Below are positions 48,474-60,947 of a stretch of 64,000 nt of DNA, piece by piece. The notes beneath the pieces were generated by a model. That model saw only the letters and a program-made list of their open reading frames with translations. It made no database searches and had not been told where the DNA came from. Source of the DNA: Delphinapterus leucas (taxonomy: Eukaryota > Chordata > Mammalia > Artiodactyla > Monodontidae); contig NW_022098000.1 of NCBI RefSeq assembly GCF_002288925.2, forward strand, positions 16,934,889 through 16,998,888. Reading direction: 5' to 3'. Numbering within the stretch: position 1 is the stretch's first letter; each line of letters opens with the position of its first letter. The translations under genes were made by a program, and so were the position numbers.

Positions 48474-49004
48474 GATATATTTACAGCAGCCGAGACCCAG
48501 AAGCAACTTAAGTGTATGTCAACAGGTGAATGGATAAAAAAGATGTGGAATATATACACAGTGGAATATTACTCAGCCATAAAAAAGAATGAAATAATGT
48601 CATCTGCAGCAACATGGATGGACCTAGAGATTATCATACTAAGTGAAGTCAGGCAAAGACAATTATATGATATCATTTATATGTGCAATCTAAAAAATTG
48701 ATACAAATGAACTTACTTACAAAACAGAAACAGACTCACAGACATAGAAAACAAACTTAAGGTTACCAAAGGGGAAAGGGGAGGGGAGGGACAAATTAGG
48801 AGCTGGGGATGAACAGATACACACTCCTATATATAAAATAGATAAACAACAAGGACCTACTGTACAGCACAAGGAACTATATTCAATATCTTGTAATAAC
48901 CTATAAGGGAAAAGAATCTGAAAAAAATATATATATATAAATCACATGCTGTACACCTGGAACTAATACAACACGGCAAATCAACTATATTTCAATAAAA
49001 AAAC
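48474..49004 (+). mobile_element. L1 LINE 3' end, 5'-truncated, sense
   Basis: It carries the end of ORF2 (residues KKMWNIYTVEYYSAIKKNE are readable near 48530-48590), the purine-rich 3' UTR (AAAGGGGAAAGGGGAGGGG) and the tail TCAACTATATTTCAATAAAA. The copy is short and cannot be active. Confidence 0.93.
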
Positions 49005-50428
49005 TGCAGGTGTACGCTCTTGCCCATGCATTTAATTATGGATGCATGGATGGATAACTTGGCCTTGGAGCTGGCATTCTCTGGGCTTCCCTCAAGAGGA
49101 GAGGGAAGGGAAAAATTTTAAGTGTACATTTCCTCATTAGTATGACTGGCAGAATAGTGATCATTTTGATAGTATTTTGTTTATGGAGCTTTCTTAAAGG
49201 ATAGAGAGAGAGATTTATATCTCAAGAAAAGTCTCCACTGCTTTCCTCTGGTCATTTAAAATTCGTAAGACCATCAAAAACAGGGCTGAGCCCTCTCTTC
49301 TGCCACTCTGACAAAATGCCACTAGCTTTCTTTTCTTGGAAACGATGGTGGTTAGGTCCTGCTTTTAGCTCTCTGGAGATGCCAAGCAGAAGTAGGTCAT
49401 TACAACATGTATCAGGTCCTTAACTTGTCCCACCTTGGCTCCAGTCACTTTGTCTGCCTTTGACCCTTCACCTTGCTTCAATATCCAATCACTATGTCAC
49501 ACCCACAATGCATGGGAACATCAAGTCACCAGGAAAGAACAAAACCAAAGAAAAAAACAAAACCCAAATCCTGTGAGTTGGCTGGGACTAATGTCATCGC
49601 CCCTACTCCCATTTTAAAGATGAGGAAACTGAGGCATGGAAAGGTTCTGGGGGTGCCCTGAGTTAAGAGCTCCCCAACTCTGCTCTCGTGTTGCCTGCCC
49701 CATGGTGGTGCCAGAGTCTGGCCCATGATGCCATCTGCCTTGGCACCGGCTACAAATTTGTACCCACCCTCTGCCCTGCCCTGCCCTGCCCCTCCTCGTG
49801 TGCCAGCTCCACACCGTTAAGACCACAGTGGCAGCGAGTTATCGGGGCCCAAGCAGACTGATGCTGTCATTCTAATTTTTACAAGTCATTTTATATATTT
49901 TAATTTTAAATTATATAAGAAATACATGAAAGCAGGCACAATGTAAGAAATTCAAAGGCTATCAAAGAATATAAAATAAAAAGTGAAAAGCCTTCTTAAT
50001 CATCTCCCTGTGTTCATCTACCTCCTGCCTCAAGAGACATACTCGAAGACTCACTCTGTCTCCGGAGGCGACCACAAGGTCATTGGTGCACACTGTCCAG
50101 CAAAACAACTGTCAAAACGCTTGCTATGGTGATCGCTATATGCCTCCTGCTCTAGTTCTTTCCAGTTTCATGTTCCCGAAACATGAGGCCTGGGCTGGGA
50201 TAGCTCGTAAGGAGGACAAGTCAAGGTAGGGGAGTAGCAATGCAGGTCTGAACAAGAGCGGGGGCCGTAGAAACAGCGCAGAGGGTACAGGTGTGAACAG
50301 AGTTTATTCTGGCGCCATGTCTGGGATCACCTCGTGGCCTGCCTCATCTCCTTCCTCTCATCTCTTCTTTTACCACAGACCAGCCCTGGAACATCTCCTT
50401 TCTCATTCTCTAGAACCAAAGCTGGCTT
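49005..50428. other. No gene seen; small CCCTG repeat
   Basis: A CCCTG pentamer run of about five units is at 49773-49796. A short reverse MIR-like string (TTTAAAGATGAGGAAACTGAGG) is at about 49613-49640. Otherwise unassigned. Confidence 0.45.
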
Positions 50429-50442
50429 AAGAAGGAGGTTTT

Positions 50443-50649
50443 GTGTTGTTTTTTTTTGTGGTACGCGGGCCTCTCACTGCCATGGCTTCTCCCGTTGCAG
50501 AGCACAGGCTCCAGACGCACAGGCCCAGCGGCCATGGCTCACAGGCCCAGCCGCTCCACAGCATGTGGGATCTTCCTGGAACGGGGCACGAACCCGTGTC
50601 CCCTGCATCGGCAGGCAGACTCTCAACCACTGTGCCACCAGGGAAGCCC
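50443..50649 (-). mobile_element. CHR-2-like SINE, antisense
   Basis: TTTTTTTTGTGGTACGCGGGCC to the GGGAAGCCC head. The 14-bp target-site duplication AAGAAGGAGGTTTT is exact at 50429-50442 and 50650-50663. Confidence 0.97.
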
Positions 50650-50663
50650 AAGAAGGAGGTTTT

Positions 50664-53600
50664 TAATGAGCTCTCTCCCAGCCCTCTAAACCTCAGCATC
50701 AACTCTGCTTTTTGTCTGGGTCTAACCAGGGTCCAACCCTGATGGTGTACCCTAGACCTGATCAGTGGGTCCATGATACATCGCTGTACTGCTAACATGC
50801 TCAGCAAGCCCGATCCTCTTAATTTGGTGGGCTGTCCTTGCCCTCAAATGTCCCCCGCCCTTGAATCCCAGCCCAGAAGCAGAGCCTGAGAGCCTGCGGT
50901 GGCCCCAACACAGGGCTCTGTGTGCCAGAATGAACTTCCTCCTGGCATCTACAACCTGGCTCATCTCTTTAGCAACCCCCCACCCCCATCGTGAATGGGT
51001 CCAGTTAATGAGGTATATGGCAGGTCACAAAAGCAGGAAAGTGACGGGTAGCAAAGGTACATGCTTCAATTGACATCACAGGCAGGGGTGGCAGGAAAGA
51101 ACCGTCCAGAACACTTGTTCTCAAGCTGGGGATGGAGCTTAGGTCACTGGCCACTCTCAGCTATTTCTGTGCACACACCCTTCAGCCATTGGCACCAGCA
51201 CAGAGGTGGGGCCAGCTGACCACTGATGTCACTGGTGGTATGTTTCTTCTCTGTCCACCTGAATCCTGTGGTCCACGCATAGTACTGTGGGACAAGCGGG
51301 GTATGGTGTGCTAAGACCGGTGTGAACTATCAGCTCGGGAGCAACTTCATAGTGCTTCCATCCTAAACTCTACCTTTTAAGATGAAGAATACAACCCAGA
51401 TCGTGAATCAAACAAGGAGATCTGCCATATGCTTTCTCAGGATGCCTGAATGTTGGTGAGAATCCCCTACATCTCTGCCCCCTGGACCTCAACGTTAGCT
51501 GCGTCAATACAATTGCCCCAGGGCACTGAGCTATTGCTTAAAGGCACAGTTAGTCCTGAGGACATGGAGAGAGAGGAAGACGGCTCAGGACTTGCAGTGG
51601 GAACCCAGCTGGAGGTTCCAGGTCTGACAGTAATGGGCTGTGATCTCGAACCTGCCCCCCTGGGCCTCAGCCTCCCTACCTGGACAGCAAATAGGACGGA
51701 CTCACATACCTTCTAAGGTCCTTTCCAACTTTCACATTTGATGAGTCTATGTTTGCCTCCATTACTGAAACAGGAGAAGCCACTTAAGTTTCTTTCTCAC
51801 CCAAGCCACTGCGCCACATTATTAAGACCAGGAAATGGCTTATTGACATGTTTAACCAAGATGGTGCACCTGACCACCATCCAGGCATTTGCTTGGTGAC
51901 AGTGTCCTAGCTGGATTGATGGGTAACTGGACTACAAGGTCCTGGAAGAAGCAAACTCTTGACTATTCTTACCTGGGTTAACACAGAATTATGCACACAG
52001 TAGGCCCTCAATAATGCACTGAATGAAAAGAGTTGGACTGAGACATCCTACCCTTCTCACCGAATCCACCATAAAACAAAGAATGTCCCGTGGAGGCTTT
52101 GGGGGCTTGAAATGCACCTTGTAGAGGAGAAAATTCTCTGTGCTCAAAAAACTGACCCAGGGTCGATGTGCACCCCATGCCAATCTGTTCAGTGAACAGA
52201 TCCAGACACACGAATCTGCCCAGATGGAAGATAGTCGGTTTACAAGACTGCTTCAGTGCTTAGGAAGTTCCTAAAGTACCCAAGAAGCAGGTACAAACAT
52301 GCCCCAGAAGGCTGTTCAAAGTAGTACGATATAATCTGACAGCTTTATAATGCCCTGAGGGAAGACATGAGTGTTTCAAATTTGCTATTCAGAACTAAGT
52401 AGGTAATTAAAGCTTCTTACATGTAAAACACAGGCTTGATTTCAATAATCTCTGAGGTCCTTTTTGGCTTTAACTTTCTGTAGTCATTCATAAACTTAAA
52501 CACCTTGGAAATAATCATTTCATACATTACATACCATGCTCAGGGAAGAAATATTTTTAGGTTCATTCCAGGTGCGTTCTAGATACATTGAGAAATCAAA
52601 AAGAAAAAAAAATGTGTGTGCGTGGGGGTGAAGAATGAGGTAACAGAAGGATAAACTCACATCCTAGGTTATTTTAATGTTTTCTGCTTCCTTATTTGCA
52701 AAATGACTCTAGCCATCTTCAAACTATACGTTGAAAAGAAAGGGCTAATATGTCACAGAGCTCAAAGTGTAGTTGAATTTTTAAATTAATTTTTTAAAAA
52801 CATGATTCCAGTGTACAAAGGATGAGTGCTGTTTTAACAATGTATTTATATGTAACTTCAACTTATTCCAGAAAGGACTTAAGGTGGCATCATATAAACT
52901 AAAAGTAAAAATCAGAGAAAAGAAAAACAAGGTTGGGACAAACTCCAACAGAGAATGCCATACAAAGGGCCAGTGATAATAGTCTCCATTTCTCCCTTAC
53001 GGATGGGCACACATTCAAATACAGCATGAAATATCCAGATGAGTTAAAATTTTTATCTCTTCTTTAACTTGCTCAATACCCACTCCAAGTATTCTCTCAT
53101 TTGAGTTTGCCCCATGTGTATATCACACAGCTTCTTGAGGATGGCAAACAGAAATGTTTCCATTTACAAAGGACTTGGACAGATTAACTAATTTGCCTGT
53201 AGTCACATAACTAGTTTTGGTGGAACACATAATTAGGATCATTAAAGAAAAGAATGGGCTCCTGAAAAATTGTATACAATCTCCCTTTGTGTAGGACTTT
53301 GAGAAAGGAGATAAATAACTATCTACCTAGGGCGCCTTAAATGTCATTCTTCTTGAAAAGACCATTAATTAGTATAAATTTTATCTCTGTAATTTTAAGT
53401 TTTTACAACACTGCAGTCTTCAAAACATCTGAAATTATGAACAACTGTATAAGCTCTATTAACCAAGTGAATTTCTATATAAGCAGAGATTTAATGAGTA
53501 TGGGGAGAGAGGCGTGTAAAGCTCATGTGGAGGGTGATACGGGCAGTGGGAATGGGGCAAAAGTTTCAGGGTGGGAATGAGATTTGTGTCTTTGGGAAGA

Positions 53601-54020
53601 AGAGAGGCCAGTGTGTCAGGAATGATGTGCCTGAGGCAGTGAGTTGGAGGGAACCGAGGTCCAAGGAATACTCAGGTGATACAGAGCAGCAGCTGTAGGA
53701 GCCTGGATGAGTTCTGGATGTGATGAGAGCCCACTGGTGGGGTCTGAGCCATAGGAAGGGATTTTCTAACAAAAGCTCCAGCTGAATGCTGAGTGAGGAC
53801 TAGACAGCAAGGGGCAGGAAGGGAAGCAAGCAGCCCAGGAGGGGGCGTAGTTGAGTCCAGGGAAGAAGAGAAGGTGGCTGAGGTACTGCAGGAGGAGGTA
53901 AGAAGCAAACTGGGGGTATCCTTGCAAGTAGGTGAGGTCAGGGGTCAGGCTGTTGTGTCAGGAAGCCGGGGTTTTCTTTAGGGCAAAGGTCAGTCGCCCC
54001 AGCCCGGGGGGCGGGTTCTG
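50664..54020. other. No gene seen; weak MIR and L2 traces
   Basis: An L2-like tail (ACAGTAGGCCCTCAATAATG) is at about 51985-52025 and a reverse MIR-like block at 53150-53240. Frames up to about 90 codons have no splice context. Confidence 0.4.
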
Positions 54021-54027
54021 TCACAGG

Positions 54028-54132
54028 CAGGTGGGTGATGTCAGCAAGCAGCCACATGACCCTGGCCAGCAAGTATGGGACACTGACCAGCAGGTGGGGC
54101 ACACTTGCAATCAGGTAAATTACTCTGGCAGG
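54028..54132. repeat. Degenerate 21-bp minisatellite, 5 units
   Basis: CAG/CAA-led units start at 54028, 54049, 54070, 54091 and 54112, exactly 21 bp apart, each resembling CAGGTGGGxxACxxTGxC. Because 21 is a multiple of three, both strands read as heptad repeats (for example QQVWDTD, QQVGHTC, NQVNYSG on plus). Confidence 0.75.
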
Positions 54133-54148
54133 TGGACCAGCCACCTCT

Positions 54149-54554
54149 TTGAGTAGGTTACGAATTGTGTCCCTTGCAAACTCAGAGGTTGAAGTCCTGA
54201 CCCCCAGCACTTCAGACAGGGCCTTTAAAGAAGTGATTAAGGTCAAATGAGGTCCTAAGGGTGAGCCAAATCCAAATATGACTGGTGTCCTTACAAGAAG
54301 AGATTAGGACGCATACATGCACAGGGGAAGCCCATGTGAAGACAAAGAGAGAGAAGATGGTCACCTACGAGTCAAAGAGAGGCCCTCGGAAGAAACCAAC
54401 CCTGCTGACGCCTTCTGAAAGCTAGAGGTCCAAGAAACTTCGACTTAACTTGAAGTTTCTCACGGAATTTAGAATCATAAGAAAATAAATTTCTGTTGTT
54501 TAAGCCACCCAGTCTGTGGTACTTTGTAATGGCAGCCCCAGAAAACTAATACAG
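54149..54554 (+). mobile_element. MaLR-family solitary LTR (MLT1/MST-like), sense
   Basis: GAATTGTGTCCCTTGCAAAC, CAAATATGACTGGTGTCC, CCATGTGAAGACAAAGAG, GAAGAAACCAACCCTGCTG, AATAAATTTCTGTTGTTTAAGCC and CCAGTCTGTGGTACTTTG, ending GAAAACTAATACAG. It is the fifth LTR of this group in the window, again on the plus strand. Confidence 0.88.
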
Positions 54555-54559
54555 GTGGA

Positions 54560-55800
54560 TAACTTCCCTGAATCTCTGGGAGGTCCTGCATGGTCTGAGT
54601 CCCACATCCAAGTAGCTGAGAGAGGCTGCTGAGCACATGGAAGACGTGCAGGGATCATCTGAAGTTCACGCGCTACAGGGGGGATTCGGCCAATCAGTGG
54701 GTGACCTGGCAAACATCCGAGATGAGAGCAAAACAGCTCACTGGCAACAAGAGTATCTGAGTGTTGCAGATGTATTACACAGAGGGGAAAATGAGAAGAT
54801 ACGGGATTTCGGTGAGCAGCACGGTGACTCCACTGAATCCCTAGAGGCTGGACCATAGCAGGCGATCCTTGAGGACATCAGGGCCTGTGGTTGAGAAGCT
54901 TGTGTGGGCAGTTGAAAAACCATGATGCTGGGTGTCCGGGGGGGAGTTGGGCATGGATGCCCTGCGGGGAGTCAGTAACGATACCACTAGGACCTAAAGC
55001 AGCAGCAGTGAGGAGTCAGGACTCCACTGGCTTCTGGAAAAGGGGCCAGAAATCCACCTAATTCTCCTCTGAGGCGGTACACTGGAGCTGAGTGCATAAC
55101 CTGACTTTCTCTTCTTACCAGCTGTTTAGCTTTACCACATTTCTTGCTCCCTCACCTGTTTCTGTATCTGCAGAATCTGTTCAGACCCAGACTAGGCCCG
55201 GGAGGGTAGCACAGATGAGCTGCTCTGTGCGCTCATCCAGCCCTATGATTTTATAAAGGTCTTTTTTCTTTTTTTCATTTTGAGTTTTAGTATAAAGAGT
55301 GACATTTCTTAAAAGATTCCATTTTGTTTGTTGGTATGATTTGACATTCAGGAAGCAATAACCCAATTAAGTTTTGCTAACCAATTTTGTACTCCTTCTA
55401 GAAAAGTGACTTCTAGGAAACAGAAACAGCCTTCTGTTTATTTCCGACAAATTGTGCCAACGGAACAAGTACATCTTTTATTTTAAGGGGTGTCAGAAAC
55501 CATCAGAATATCCAGGGCTCCTGTACCATACCTGGAACAAAGATAATTCACCTAACAGAACCAATTACATAACAGATCTAGATGCCTTAGGTTAAGTAAG
55601 GCAGATTACATTCATGACTGGTCAGAAATAGGAAAGGGCACAGCCAGTTTTTTTCATGGCAAAGAAGAAAGGATAGATATCTTCAGGAAAGAAAACTAGC
55701 CTGAAACATTCCAAAGCAGTTCAAAGCAAATATGAAATTATCTGGAAATCTTGGATATAATTATAAAGACTCTTGCTATTTTTTCCATCCTCCTCTGTAA
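54560..55800. other. No gene seen
   Basis: Unassigned sequence between an LTR and a SINE. No splice-flanked frame. Confidence 0.45.
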
Positions 55801-55811
55801 TATACCTGAAT

Positions 55812-56009
55812 TTTTTTGCGGTACGCGGGCCTCTCACTGTTGCGGTCTCTCCCACTGCGGAGCACAGGCTCCGGACGCGCAGGCTCAGCGGCCATGGCTC
55901 ACGGGCCCAGCCGCTCCGCGGCACGTGGGATCCTCCCAGACTGGGGCACGAACCCATGTCCCCTGCATCGGCAGGCGGACTCTCAACCACTGCGCCACCA
56001 GGGAAGCCC
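55812..56009 (-). mobile_element. CHR-2-like SINE, antisense
   Basis: TTTTTGCGGTACGCGGGCC to GGGAAGCCCC. The target-site duplication CCTGAATTTTT / CCTGAATTATT has one mismatch. It lies about 70 bp left of the inverted-repeat arm. Confidence 0.95.
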
Positions 56010-56077
56010 CCTGAATTATTTTTGTTAGAGTGTGTGCCTCAGCATTTAAGAGAGCTGGGCTCTGACCCCAGTAGTCT

Positions 56078-56762
56078 GAGCTTTAGTGTAGAGCCATTAC
56101 CAAGACCCCAGAGTCTGGAAGCAGCTGCAGAGACAATCTGGGGCTGGATATTTTCTGTTGATTATTAGTTTGTACCTTCAGAAGTTAAATTCCAGTTTCA
56201 AAGCTCAAGGCTGGCCTGTGCACTGGTGAATTGGGGCATCTTAGATCCGTCCGTGGGCTGCCAGAGCTGGAAGGAGTGGCAGAGGCCACGCTGTCCACTC
56301 CCTGCGATCTGCCAGACCTGAGTTTGAATCCTCACTCAGCAGCTGAGCAATCCTGGGCCAGTATCTCCGCCTGTTTGAGCCTCCATGCCCTCATCTGCAA
56401 AACAGGCCCCCTTACAGTACTAGCCTCTTCGGGTTATTATCAAAAAATGAGATAAAACAGTAAAGTACTCAGCACACGTGCTAAGTGTCAGTGATTGTTA
56501 CTGCTATGACCAGAAAAATGTTCCTCGACGTGAACGATGGTCAGGAGAAAGCTGGGCTCTGGGGGAAATTACATGACATACAGCTGAGTTAAATTTAAAC
56601 GTCCTGGCATTTGGGGCGTGAGATTATGCATGTCCCGTTTGTTCATTCACTGGGTACAAGACTGCATAAAGAGTAGACAGAAACTGGCTGCCGTATAGGT
56701 CAGGTGGTGATGGAGACAGCTGCTGTATGGGCATCAGGAGAGAAGGGCTCCCTTCATTCACT
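56078..56762 (+). repeat. Inverted repeat, left arm
   Basis: This ~685-bp arm is the reverse complement of 60264-60947. Reading both by eye I count about eight differences: single substitutions, one 1-nt indel near 56186, and a cluster of three in the AGGAGAAAGCTGGGCTC region near 56542-56556. That is about 99% identity. It contains a sense MIR (about 56300-56500). Its right end is abrupt and abuts the broken Tigger1 at 56763. Confidence 0.93.
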
Positions 56763-58079
56763 TCATCATCAATAAGTAGGAACATTTTGAAAGAAGTATT
56801 TTTTCCTGAGCAGTTGCTCTCAAGAGTAGGCTTAAGATATTCAGTACACCATATTTTTAACAGATGTGCTGTCATCCAGGTTTTGCTGTTCAATTTATAG
56901 AGCACAGGCAGAGTAGATTTTGCATAATTCTGAAGGGCCCTAGGATTTTTGGAATGGTAAATGAGCTCTGGCTTCAACTTAAAGTCACCAGCGGCATTAG
57001 CCCCTAGCAAGAAAGTCAGCCTGTCCTTTGAAGTTTTGAAGTCAGGCATTGACTGCTCCTCTCCAGCTATGAAAGTCCTAGATGCCATCTTCTTTCAATA
57101 GAAGGCTGTTGCATTTACATTGAAAATCTGTTGTTTAATGTAACCGCCTTCGTTAATTATCTTAGCTGGATCTTTTGGATAACTTGCTGCAGCTTCTACA
57201 TCGCTACTTGCTGCTTCACCTTGCATTTTTATGTTATGGAAAAAGATTCTTTCCTTAAACCTCATGAACCAGCCCTGCTAGCTTCAAACATTTCTTCTGC
57301 AGCTTCCTTATCTCTCTTAGCTTTCATAGAATTGAACAGAGTTAGGGCCTTGCTCTGGATCAGGCTTTGGTTTAAGGGAATGCTGTGGCTGGTTTAATCT
57401 TCTATCCAGACCGCTAACACTTTTTCCGTATCAGCGTTAAGGCTATTTCACTTTCTTATCATTCACGTGTTCACCGGAGCAGCACTTTTAACTTCCTTTA
57501 AGAACTTTTCCTTTGCTTTCACACCTTGGCTGTTTGGCACAAGAGGCCTCCCTTTCAGCCTACCTTGGTTTTCAGCGTGCCTTCCTCACTGAGACTAATC
57601 ATTTCTAGCTTCTGATTTAAAGTGAGGGACATGGGAATCCTCCTTTCATATGAACACTCAGAGGTCACTGTAGGGTTATTAATTAGCCTAATTTCAATAT
57701 TGTTGTGTCTCAGGGAATACGGAGGTGCGAGGAGAGAAAGAGAGATGGGGGAACAGCTGGTTGGTAGAGCAGTCAGAACACACACAGCTTTTGTTGATTG
57801 AATGTGCTGTCCTACATGGGAGCAGTTTGTGGTGCCCCCAAACAATTACAAGAGTAACATCAAAGGTCACTGATCACAGATCACCATAACAAGTATAATC
57901 ATGATGTAAAAGTTTGAAATACTGTAAGAATTGCCAAAATGTGACACAGAGACACAAAGTGAGCAAATGCTGTTGGGAAAATGGTGCTGATAGAGTTGCT
58001 CGATGCAGGGTTGCCACAAACCTTCAATGTGTTAAAAAACGCAGTATCTGTGAAGGGCAGTAAAATGAGGGATGCCTGT
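56763..58079 (-). mobile_element. Tigger1-like DNA transposon, truncated
   Basis: The right end carries the terminal inverted repeat (GAGGGATGCCTGTA, read on plus at 58066-58079). From it, on the minus strand, run a 5' non-coding part and the N-terminal half of a pogo/Tigger transposase in broken frames, including [34 protein letters not shown] and FLLIDD. The match stops at about 56763, just inside the catalytic region, where the inverted-repeat arm starts. The C-terminal half and left terminus are absent. It has frameshifts and a missing half, so it is dead. Confidence 0.88.
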
Positions 58080-60263
58080 ATTCTACTTATTTAGTTAGCT
58101 GCTCCTGCTGAAAGACTGACTCTCTATTGTTTCAACAAATGTTTCAGGATTGAATCTCTTTAGTCTGGCCTGGGGCGTGTCCCCACCACCCATCACAGAA
58201 CTAATTCCTCTGGTCAAGGAAGCAGAATTTGCTCGAATAGGCCGGGCTTGGGTCTGAGTTAAGTGTAACCAGCTCATCACAATTTGTCTGGGACTTTTCT
58301 GGTTTCGGCACTAGAAGTCCCATGCCCCAGGAAACCCCTCAATTTAGGTCAAAATTTGCCCTAAAGAAGTCCATGCCGGAGAAGAGGGGAGTGTTGTCAG
58401 CCCCAAAAGACTCTCGCGACTAGGAGTGAAGGTGGGATGGTTTTCTGGAGGAACCCCCAGAAGGGGAAATGGATTCTGGGAAGGCCAAGTAACAAAGTAA
58501 TATCTTCTCCATGTGCCTTTCTGGATTAGAGGTACCTTGAGGACAGTGATTGAATCTTACTTATTTTTGCATCTTTCCTAAAATTTAGCACACTGCCTTC
58601 CACATAGGAGGGCCTCAAAAGAATTTCTCCTATTTCTTGCACAACTTTATTAAATACTTTAAAAAATTCCTGTAGAGGGAAGAATGTCTAACACTAAGTA
58701 GTTCATGATGGATAATACAGGATCACTTTTAACATGAGCACTTAAAATAGTTTATAGTCTTATTTGATTGAGATTATTGAAATGCAATCTTGCTGAAAAT
58801 GGGGTGGGTGCAGAGTTTGTGTTAAACTTTCAAAATTATTAAAGTACTATGATTCCTAAGGTCCTTTCCCCATCATATTTAAGAGAAAACCTCTATTATG
58901 TTTTCTTTACATTAACATCTAGTATATATTAAAAAGTGAAACTTAAAATACATTCCTTTCGACTTGAAATTTGATTCACTAGTTTCAGTTTTGTCGTTAC
59001 ACCAGACTGAGCAGTGGACAGGAATTGTTTTTCTTGGGGCAGGGTGTGACTTCCCTTGTGAAACTTTTTTCCTGTAATTTCTAGCTTCTGACCCATTCCT
59101 GCCAGCAATGAGTGATGCATCCCAATTAGGAGTTTAAAAGAAAAATAACTGCATGAAGAGCTATGCCGTTGATTTTGAAAACAGGATAAAACATTTTAAA
59201 TATTTTACACTAATGAATAAATGCTAAGTCTTGAGTCTACTTAATGGGGGGAAAAAGATACTCCCTCTAACATGCTGCTTCCAAACTTGACATTGGCCAT
59301 GGAGGCAAAGACTCTAGTTGTAATTAGTTTGTGTGAATTTAGCCAAGTCGGTTCTCTCTGGGGCACCACATTCATTTGTACATGACGGATTTAGACAATA
59401 GCTCCTAGTTCATTTCAATCTCCAACACAAAAATGGGCTTAAATTTCATCCCTATTTCTAAGATTTATATGAAATTCCTTTTTCAAAAGCTGAGCTGAAA
59501 GAAAATTATAAATGAACGTTATTATTTTGTCTATCTATATAAAGGAATATATCAGAAAAATCACACTGGAAATGGAGAATTTGTTACTGTTATGTTTTCT
59601 TTTATTATAATTAAATGCTTCCAATGACCCTATAGTGGACTCTCTGGTGGCCTTCCCAGCACCCACTACACCTCACTTCCATTGACAGAAGAAGTGCAGC
59701 TTGGGAAAGAGAACTCAGCTCGAAGCGCAGACTGAATTGGTCTGCTGAATTTCATATGCTGGCTTAGGTTTGGGCATATGACACAATTGTAGACTGACTG
59801 AAGGAGATAGTTGCTGGAGCCAAACACAAAAAACAAAAAAACTAAGAAGTCATGTCCATTACCCAGAGGAAGTGAAAAATGAATCATATGATCCCTGCTG
59901 CTACTGTTTATCTTTACCACTAGAGGAACCAGAAGCCAATTCTGTTAATAGCTCCATGAGGAGTTAGAAAGAACTCAGGACACAGTGACATTGTTGAGCT
60001 GCTAATTCAACCAGTTCTGAAGCCTGCCCTACCTCTGGACTTCCTGTTTTGTGAGATAAGAAATATCCTTATTATTTAAGCATCTGAAATAGATTTTCAT
60101 TTGTGGTTGACATAGGAAATATTTGTAGGATAACAGATGCTTGGGACAAAAAGATCCTTATGAATCATTCTGTCCTCTGTTCTTGACCACGTTATCTTAC
60201 AGAGGAGACCAGGCTGCATAGGACTCCCTGATCTGACCCAGTCACATGGGCAGGGGCAGGGAC
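58080..60263. other. Spacer between the inverted arms; no gene seen
   Basis: Mostly unassigned. A short L2-like tail is at about 58510-58625 (GGTACCTTGAGGACAGTG, CCACATAGGAGGGCCTC). No splice-flanked frame. Confidence 0.45.
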
Positions 60264-60947
60264 AGTGAATGAAGGGAGCTCTTCTCTCCTGATGCCCATA
60301 CAGCAGCTGTCTCCATCACCACCTGACCTATACGGCAGCCAGTTTCTGTCTACTCTTTATGCAGTCATGTACCCAGTGAATGAACAAACGGGACATGCAT
60401 AATCTCACGCCCCAAATGCCAGGACGTTTAAATTTAACTCAGCTGTATGTCATGTAATTTCCCCCAGAGCTCACCTTTCCCCTGACCATCGTTCACGTCG
60501 AGGAACATTTTTCTGGTCATAGCAGTAACAATCACTGACACTTAGCACGTGTGCTGAGTACTTTACTGTTTTATCTCATTTTTTGATAATAACCCGAAGA
60601 GGCTAGTACTGTAAGGGGGCCTGTTTTGCAGATGAGGGCATGGAGGCTCAAACAGGCGGAGATACTGGCCCAGGATTGCTCAGCTGCTGAGTGAGGATTC
60701 AAACTCAGGTCTGGCAGATCGCAGGGACTGGACAGCGTGGCCTCTGCCACTCCTTCCAGCTCTGGCAGCCCACGGATGGATCTAAGATGCCCCAATTCAC
60801 CAGTGCACAGGCCAGCCTTGAGCTTTGAAACTGGAATTAACTTCTGAAGGTACAAACTAATAATCAACAGAAAATATCCAGCCCCAGATTGTCTCTGCAG
60901 CTGCTTCCAGACTCTGGGGTCTTGGTAATGGCTCTACACTAAAGCTC
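60264..60947 (-). repeat. Inverted repeat, right arm
   Basis: Reverse complement of 56078-56762, separated from it by about 3.5 kb. It contains the same MIR, here antisense. Its left flank (ACATGGGCAGGGGCAGGGAC) and right flank (CAGACCCACACGCATGTG) differ from the flanks of the other arm, so the borders of the duplication are sharp. Confidence 0.93.

Noticed and set aside
56624..57088. 154-codon minus-strand frame as a host gene
   Set aside because: It is Tigger1 transposase joined to inverted-repeat sequence at the break point, a chimera without function.
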